Part shown: positions 60,259 to 64,000 of the stretch, in pieces
Numbering within the stretch: position 1 is the stretch's first letter
How the letters are laid out: the number at the start of each line of letters is the position of its first letter
NCBI RefSeq assembly: GCF_030413595.1
Contig: NZ_CP129238.1
Span: 3,782,001 to 3,846,000 of the forward strand
Reading direction: 5' to 3'
Length of the DNA stretch: 64,000 nt
From: Planococcus liqunii
Lineage (GTDB): Bacteria; Bacillota; Bacilli; Bacillales_A; Planococcaceae
Notes under the pieces: model-generated
What the model saw: only the letters and a program-made list of their open reading frames with translations
The model's database searches: none
Told to the model about the DNA's origin: nothing
Position numbers and translations under genes: made by a program

Positions 60259-60531
60259 CCCATTCCAGTATTTATTAATAGATAATTTACAAAGAGAAAG
60301 AATTGTTACGAGAGGGAAATTTAAAAAATTCTTTTTTAGTTACTTTATTACCAAGGAAGAAAAGAGTACTTAATGCTTATCTGCCACCTCTTTGACCGGG
60401 AACTGAAAGATGCAAGAATCGTCCAGCAGATTCTTTTCCATGCATAAAAATGTATAACGGATTTTATAAGAAAAATACAAAAAACAGAAAAGAGAGTTAA
60501 TTTCTTTCCTGCTTCATTGCCGTTTAGCAGC
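60259..60531. other. AT-rich gap between proB and the TIM-barrel gene
   Basis: No gene, strong hairpin or conserved leader is visible. Open frames here lack ribosome sites. It probably holds upstream promoter DNA and the 3' end of the TIM-barrel transcript, whose terminator I could not identify. Confidence 0.4.
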
Positions 60532-61401
60532 TCAAGGGGCCATCGTCTTCCAACTGTCCACATAATGGATTGCAATGCCGCCGTATCCTGGTATACCGGC
60601 ATAATGGGCTTGGACTTCAGCCAACTGGCTGTTCATATATGCTTCACTCTCTTCAAAAAAAGAAATGGCGTCGCCTTCGTCGGTTGGTGCTGTTTCAACG
60701 CCTACTATTGTTTCTTTGCCGTATTTCGCTGCAAAGTTCACTTCGTTTTTCACCAGATCGATGATGAAAGGTGCCGTGTCCCGGTAAGCCATGATGGTGA
60801 CGCTGCTCGTATTTGCAATCACCCACTCCGCGAGCAATCCTCTGCCCAGCGTATTATTATAAGATACTTCATCGAACCAGAATGGCATATCCGCCTCCAA
60901 TGGAAGCGCAAGGTTGTTTGCGCTGGCTTTCGCTTTCAGCAGCAAGTTCTGGTAAGCGAGTATGGTTGCTTTTTGATTCGTAGACCAGCCGCTGTATAAA
61001 TACGGTTCTACGTCTAAATGGATGCCGGTAAACTTCTGCAAGGCGCTTGAACCTGCTTGATAAGTTTTTAGCCACGCCATCAATTGATCCTGGCTAGCGT
61101 ACCCTTTTTTGGCTACCCATCCCGGAGCTCCTTCCAATGCGTACACCTTTATGCCTTTTGCGGAAGCTTTTTCGATAAACCCGTGGTAGACATTGACTGG
61201 AATATCACGGTCCACCTGTACATAAACTTTATTGACACTTTTGTTTTCAAGAAAAGCCAATGTCCCGGCTTCGTCACTGACAAGCTCCCACGGATTCCAT
61301 AACCAGGTTGCCCGGATTTCCGTTGCCGCTTTCTCGGACAAACCGTTTGAAAATACCATCATCATTAGCAAAACAGCTCCAATCCAACATTTCTTCATCA
61401 A
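60532..61401 (-). CDS. secreted TIM-barrel protein, glycosidase-like
   Basis: A 289-residue exported protein: a hydrophobic signal peptide (WIGAVLLMMMVFS), then alternating strands and helices. VNKVYVQVDRDIPVNVYHGFIEKASAKGIKVYALEGAPGW, FTGIHLDVEPYLYSGW (a DxE pair on a strand end, as in glycoside hydrolases), VTIMAYRDTAPFI and GVETAP suggest an eight-fold barrel. I do not know the family name or substrate. No membrane anchor is seen, so it is probably released or wall-associated. Confidence 0.75.
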   Translation of the reverse strand: MMKKCWIGAVLLMMMVFSNGLSEKAATEIRATWLWNPWELVSDEAGTLAFLENKSVNKVYVQVDRDIPVNVYHGFIEKASAKGIKVYALEGAPGWVAKKGYASQDQLMAWLKTYQAGSSALQKFTGIHLDVEPYLYSGWSTNQKATILAYQNLLLKAKASANNLALPLEADMPFWFDEVSYNNTLGRGLLAEWVIANTSSVTIMAYRDTAPFIIDLVKNEVNFAAKYGKETIVGVETAPTDEGDAISFFEESEAYMNSQLAEVQAHYAGIPGYGGIAIHYVDSWKTMAP

Positions 61402-61564
61402 TACATGACTTCTATTTTGAACTCATCTAATTACTGCCATTTAAATTACGTATTCCCTATTTTCCTTCTACATATCCCCGTTATAATAGAACCAACAAAA
61501 GAGAAATCTGAAGTTTTTCCATGCAAAGTCCAGTGTCTACTTTAGGAAAGCGGGGGAATGAAGG

Positions 61565-62635
61565 ATGGATCACTCGGAAATCGCACAAAAACGGCTAGCC
61601 GCTCAGCACATTGAAGGACAAAAGTTCAAAAAACCGGAACAAGTCGTCCGATGGATGGGAGCGATGCAAGCCCAAAATTACCCGCAGGCTTTATGGGCAA
61701 TCGGAAAACGGATGGAATCCGCTACTCAGGCACAAGTGGAACAGGCCATTGCCGAAGGGAAAATCATCCGCACCTGGCCGATGCGGGGTACGCTTCATTT
61801 TATGGCGCCGGAAGACAGCAAATGGCTGCTTGGCTTGACCTCCCCGCGCATGCTGGCCTCAAGCAAAGGCCGCCTGAATCAACTGGAACTGGACGATGCC
61901 GTCCTGCAGCAGTCCGCGAAAATTTTCCAGCAGGCTTTGAGTGGAGGCAGCCGGCTATCCCGTGCCGATATGATGAATCTCTTGGAGAATTCGGGCATCC
62001 GGGTGGATGGCCAGCGTGGCTATCATATTCTCTGGTATTGGTCCCAAAAAGGATTGATTTGCCTCGGCCCCGTTGAAGCCAAACAGCAAACTTATATCCT
62101 GCTGGAAGAATGGGCACCGCAGGCAAAAGAATTGATGCGGGAAGAAGCCCTTCTGGAACTGGCCACGCGGTACTTCATGAGCCATGGCCCTGCGGCGTTG
62201 CGGGACTTTGCCTGGTGGTGCGGTTTACCGATGAAAGACGTTCGCCTCGCCTTGGAGTTGGCAAAACCTTTTCTGGATTCAGAAGAAGTGAACGGCATCG
62301 AGTACTGGTTTTCCGAAAAAGATTCCCTTATGGCTGCGAACGATTCGTCCTTTCACTTGCTCCCTGCTTTTGATGAATACTTGCTCGGCTATACCAACCG
62401 CAGCGCTGTGCTGCCTGTGGAATATTCCGGCAAGGTTGTACCCGGCAAAAACGGCGTTTTCTTTCCGATTATCGTTGAAGATGGCCAAGTGACCGGTACT
62501 TGGAAAAAAGAAATCGCCCGAAAAAGCATTGCTTTCGAATTCAATCCGTTTTCATCAGAACACAATTTGCCGGCTTCCTGGCAAAAAGAAGCCGAAGCAC
62601 TTGGCAACTTCCTGGGAATGCCGATTACCCTATAA
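61565..62635 (+). CDS. winged-helix (HTH_42) protein, AlkZ/YcaQ-like
   Basis: A 356-residue protein of the HTH_42 family, built of repeated winged helices. MGAMQAQNYPQALWAIGKR holds a Q-x-Q pair (Gln35, Gln37), the place of the catalytic QxQ motif in AlkZ-type DNA glycosylases, and IIRTWPMRGTLHFMAPEDSKWLL and LLPAFDEYLLGYTNRSAVL are family blocks. Repair of alkylated or cross-linked DNA is thus possible; family members also include proteins without known activity. It starts at ATG 61565 in AAGGATGGA. Confidence 0.85.
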   Translation: MDHSEIAQKRLAAQHIEGQKFKKPEQVVRWMGAMQAQNYPQALWAIGKRMESATQAQVEQAIAEGKIIRTWPMRGTLHFMAPEDSKWLLGLTSPRMLASSKGRLNQLELDDAVLQQSAKIFQQALSGGSRLSRADMMNLLENSGIRVDGQRGYHILWYWSQKGLICLGPVEAKQQTYILLEEWAPQAKELMREEALLELATRYFMSHGPAALRDFAWWCGLPMKDVRLALELAKPFLDSEEVNGIEYWFSEKDSLMAANDSSFHLLPAFDEYLLGYTNRSAVLPVEYSGKVVPGKNGVFFPIIVEDGQVTGTWKKEIARKSIAFEFNPFSSEHNLPASWQKEAEALGNFLGMPITL

Positions 62636-62642
62636 AACAGGA

Positions 62643-62675
62643 AAAAGCGGCTGAGCAGTATGCTCAGCCGTTTCT
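62643..62675. terminator. bidirectional terminator
   Basis: CGGCTGAGCA/TGCTCAGCCG with a three-base loop, between convergent genes. Confidence 0.85.
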
Positions 62676-62686
62676 TATAGATGTTT

Positions 62687-63688
62687 TTATTTTGCAGGAC
62701 GTATCATCGCTTTACGAAAACCTTGGTACACATCACTAACCGCAACAATGGCTACCGTTAAAATAATCGCCCCTGCAATCCAGCTCAAGCCCGAAGTTCC
62801 GCCGAATACTGTGCCGATTTCATCCAAAAATGCTTGGTTGACCAATTCCGAGTTGGTGAGAATCAGAGCGATAATCCCTGTCGATACAATTTGGACGACC
62901 GCATTAAAGAATGCCACACGCTTTGTCCACTGGCCTTCCCTCCATTTATAAACCGCCAAAGCGATTTCCAGGACAAGCATCAGTATGATCAGCGGCCAGT
63001 ATGACAGCAGGACATTTTGGTTGAAAGTCGGTGCGATAAATTCCAAGCCTTCCCCTCTATTGTGGTAAACGCCCACCAGCCGGTCCGCATTGAAATAGCC
63101 TGCGGTCCAAATCGCAGTCCAGATCAAACTGCCCGCAATTTCAAATTTGGAAATCGCTTTTTCCTTCGGAATATAGACCACTTCTTTTAAATCATCCGGC
63201 GTCCATTCCTTGCTGTTCATCGTTAACGGCGCCTGCGATGAAGAACGGTCTGCCCGCTCAATCAGTGCAATGACAAGTGTTAACCAAAAGAAAACTTGCA
63301 TGGCCGCATTCACACTGGCACTTATTGCATCACCAATTAAAGAAACCGTTGCATCCATAATTGTCGTTTCGCTGCTATTGGTAAAAATGGCTACCACAAT
63401 GACTACAACCAGCGTCACTGTAATGGCAATGGGTAGGATCAGCTTTAACAGGCTGATATACAGGTCAAAATAACGCGGGCCTATTAAGTGCATCGGTTTG
63501 TCACGGTAACCGCTTGCCAGAACAGCCGGATTTCCCATTTCAGCCAGTACTTGCTTCACCTCCTGTTCCGAAGGATCTTCCGGCAGCATGTCTTCGATAG
63601 CCGAACGCAGTTCGAGCGCGATGTCCTGCCGGTTCTTTTCAGGCAGCCTGCGCGTCACTTCACCGATATACAGGTCAATCAACTTCAT
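62687..63688 (-). CDS. HAAS-domain membrane protein
   Basis: A 333-residue protein. Residues 1-65 form a HAAS-type helical domain (MKLIDLYIGEVTRRLPEKNRQDIALELRSAIEDML, then EVKQVLAEMGNPAVLASGYRDKP), followed by about seven to eight membrane helices with no known transporter motif. HAAS proteins usually sit just behind a PadR regulator and are thought to signal with it. The start overlaps the PadR stop by 14 bases, so they are one unit. Confidence 0.85.
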   Translation of the reverse strand: MKLIDLYIGEVTRRLPEKNRQDIALELRSAIEDMLPEDPSEQEVKQVLAEMGNPAVLASGYRDKPMHLIGPRYFDLYISLLKLILPIAITVTLVVVIVVAIFTNSSETTIMDATVSLIGDAISASVNAAMQVFFWLTLVIALIERADRSSSQAPLTMNSKEWTPDDLKEVVYIPKEKAISKFEIAGSLIWTAIWTAGYFNADRLVGVYHNRGEGLEFIAPTFNQNVLLSYWPLIILMLVLEIALAVYKWREGQWTKRVAFFNAVVQIVSTGIIALILTNSELVNQAFLDEIGTVFGGTSGLSWIAGAIILTVAIVAVSDVYQGFRKAMIRPAK

Positions 63689-64000
63689 CTGGATCCTCTC
63701 CTTTTAACAGATTGTAGAGTTCCTGCGACGTTTTTTCCCATTCATTTTTTAATTGCCCAAAAATCTCTTTTCCGTATTCACTCAGCACATAATATTTCCG
63801 TGGCCGGCTTTCCGTCGTATCCCAGCTGCTGGTGACAAGTTCCTGCTTTTCCAGGCGGCGCAATAACGGATACAGCGTGCTTTGTTCCATCGCAATGCCG
63901 TTGCGTTCCAGCAATTGCACCAAGGAATAGCCGTATTGCGGTTTCTGCAGCTGGCTCAGTACTGCCAGGGTCAACGTGCCTCTACGAAGCTCCGTGGACA
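63675..64000 (-). CDS. PadR-family regulator, start beyond the window
   Basis: The last 108 codons are inside the window, and the frame is open to its right edge, reading STELRRGTLTLAVLSQLQKPQYGYSLVQLLERNGIAMEQSTLYPLLRRLEKQELV, the PadR winged helix. A short C-terminal helix follows. The true start lies outside; the TTG inside at about 63974 is not the start, because the preceding residues are part of the PadR motif. It overlaps the HAAS gene and probably represses the pair. Confidence 0.93.
   Translation of the reverse strand, partial: STELRRGTLTLAVLSQLQKPQYGYSLVQLLERNGIAMEQSTLYPLLRRLEKQELVTSSWDTTESRPRKYYVLSEYGKEIFGQLKNEWEKTSQELYNLLKGEDPDEVD

Noticed and set aside
60173..60400. A T-box upstream of proBA, as known in Bacillus
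   Set aside because: I found no AGGGTGG-ACCGCG core and no terminator between promoter and proB.
1..64000. Insertion sequences, prophage genes, tRNA or rRNA genes
   Set aside because: No transposase, integrase, terminal inverted repeats with target duplication, or RNA gene pattern was seen anywhere in the window.

Overview
The window reads as chromosomal DNA of a low-to-moderate GC Gram-positive of the Bacillales, most like Planococcus/Planomicrobium or a near relative (inference). The grounds are strong AAGGAGG ribosome sites, TTGACA/TATAAT promoters, two SAM-I (S-box) riboswitches, a Bacillus-type FNR with a C-terminal CxxCxxxxC cluster, and many Bacillus-type gene families. I see no rRNA, tRNA, insertion sequence, phage gene or CRISPR array. 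Genes are short, tightly packed operons on both strands, most ending in clear intrinsic terminators.

Layout. 1-1.7 kb: end of a hydrolase gene, then a peroxide-defence operon (ohr, ohrR, glutathione peroxidase). 1.7-4.3 kb: GNAT acetyltransferases, a DinB-like protein and a small membrane methyltransferase. 4.4-7.8 kb: a ba3-type cytochrome oxidase operon (subunits IIa, II, I and a 27-residue peptide) behind a textbook FNR box, with fnr next to it. 7.9-11.2 kb: a universal stress protein, a secreted coiled-coil/M23 cell-wall protein, and panB behind a long leader with a terminator and a possible antiterminator. 11.4-29 kb: accessory metabolism, including DUF2294, SDR, deaminase, methyltransferase, a nucleotidyltransferase-GNAT fusion, peptidase E, nitroreductase, YdbS/YdbT PH proteins, a DMT exporter, a flavoprotein, an RDD protein, gluconate kinase, an AraC regulator and an aldo/keto reductase. 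29-29.9 kb: a decayed mosaic. 30-38.7 kb: amino acid permease, PP2C-like phosphatase, and regulator/transporter pairs (HxlR + MFS + aldo/keto reductase; MarR + two tandem MFS). 38.7-44.2 kb: a ferredoxin-NADP reductase-like flavoprotein and a siderophore ABC importer diverging from one Fur box. 44.3-47.1 kb: flavin reductase, K+ channel-like protein, EAL phosphodiesterase, DHFR-like protein. 47.2-57.2 kb: the full methionine salvage set in two divergent S-box units, one including an RbsABC-type importer. 57.3-64 kb: DUF4395, proBA, a secreted TIM-barrel protein, an HTH_42 protein, and a PadR/HAAS pair cut by the right edge.

How the genes work together. The methionine salvage block is the clearest system. 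MtnK and MtnA sit with an ABC importer, MtnW, MtnX, MtnB and MtnD lie opposite, and both sides have a SAM-I riboswitch plus terminator. Reuse of methylthioribose, probably including uptake from outside, should therefore rise when SAM is low. The iron block and the oxygen-responsive oxidase block are similarly self-contained, each with its site and (for FNR) its regulator.

The least explained structure is a set of three 3'-untranslated arrays with a 21-nt period (6971-7051, 10073-10150, 25277-25381). Each lies between a stop codon and an intrinsic terminator, and none matches a feature class I can name with confidence.
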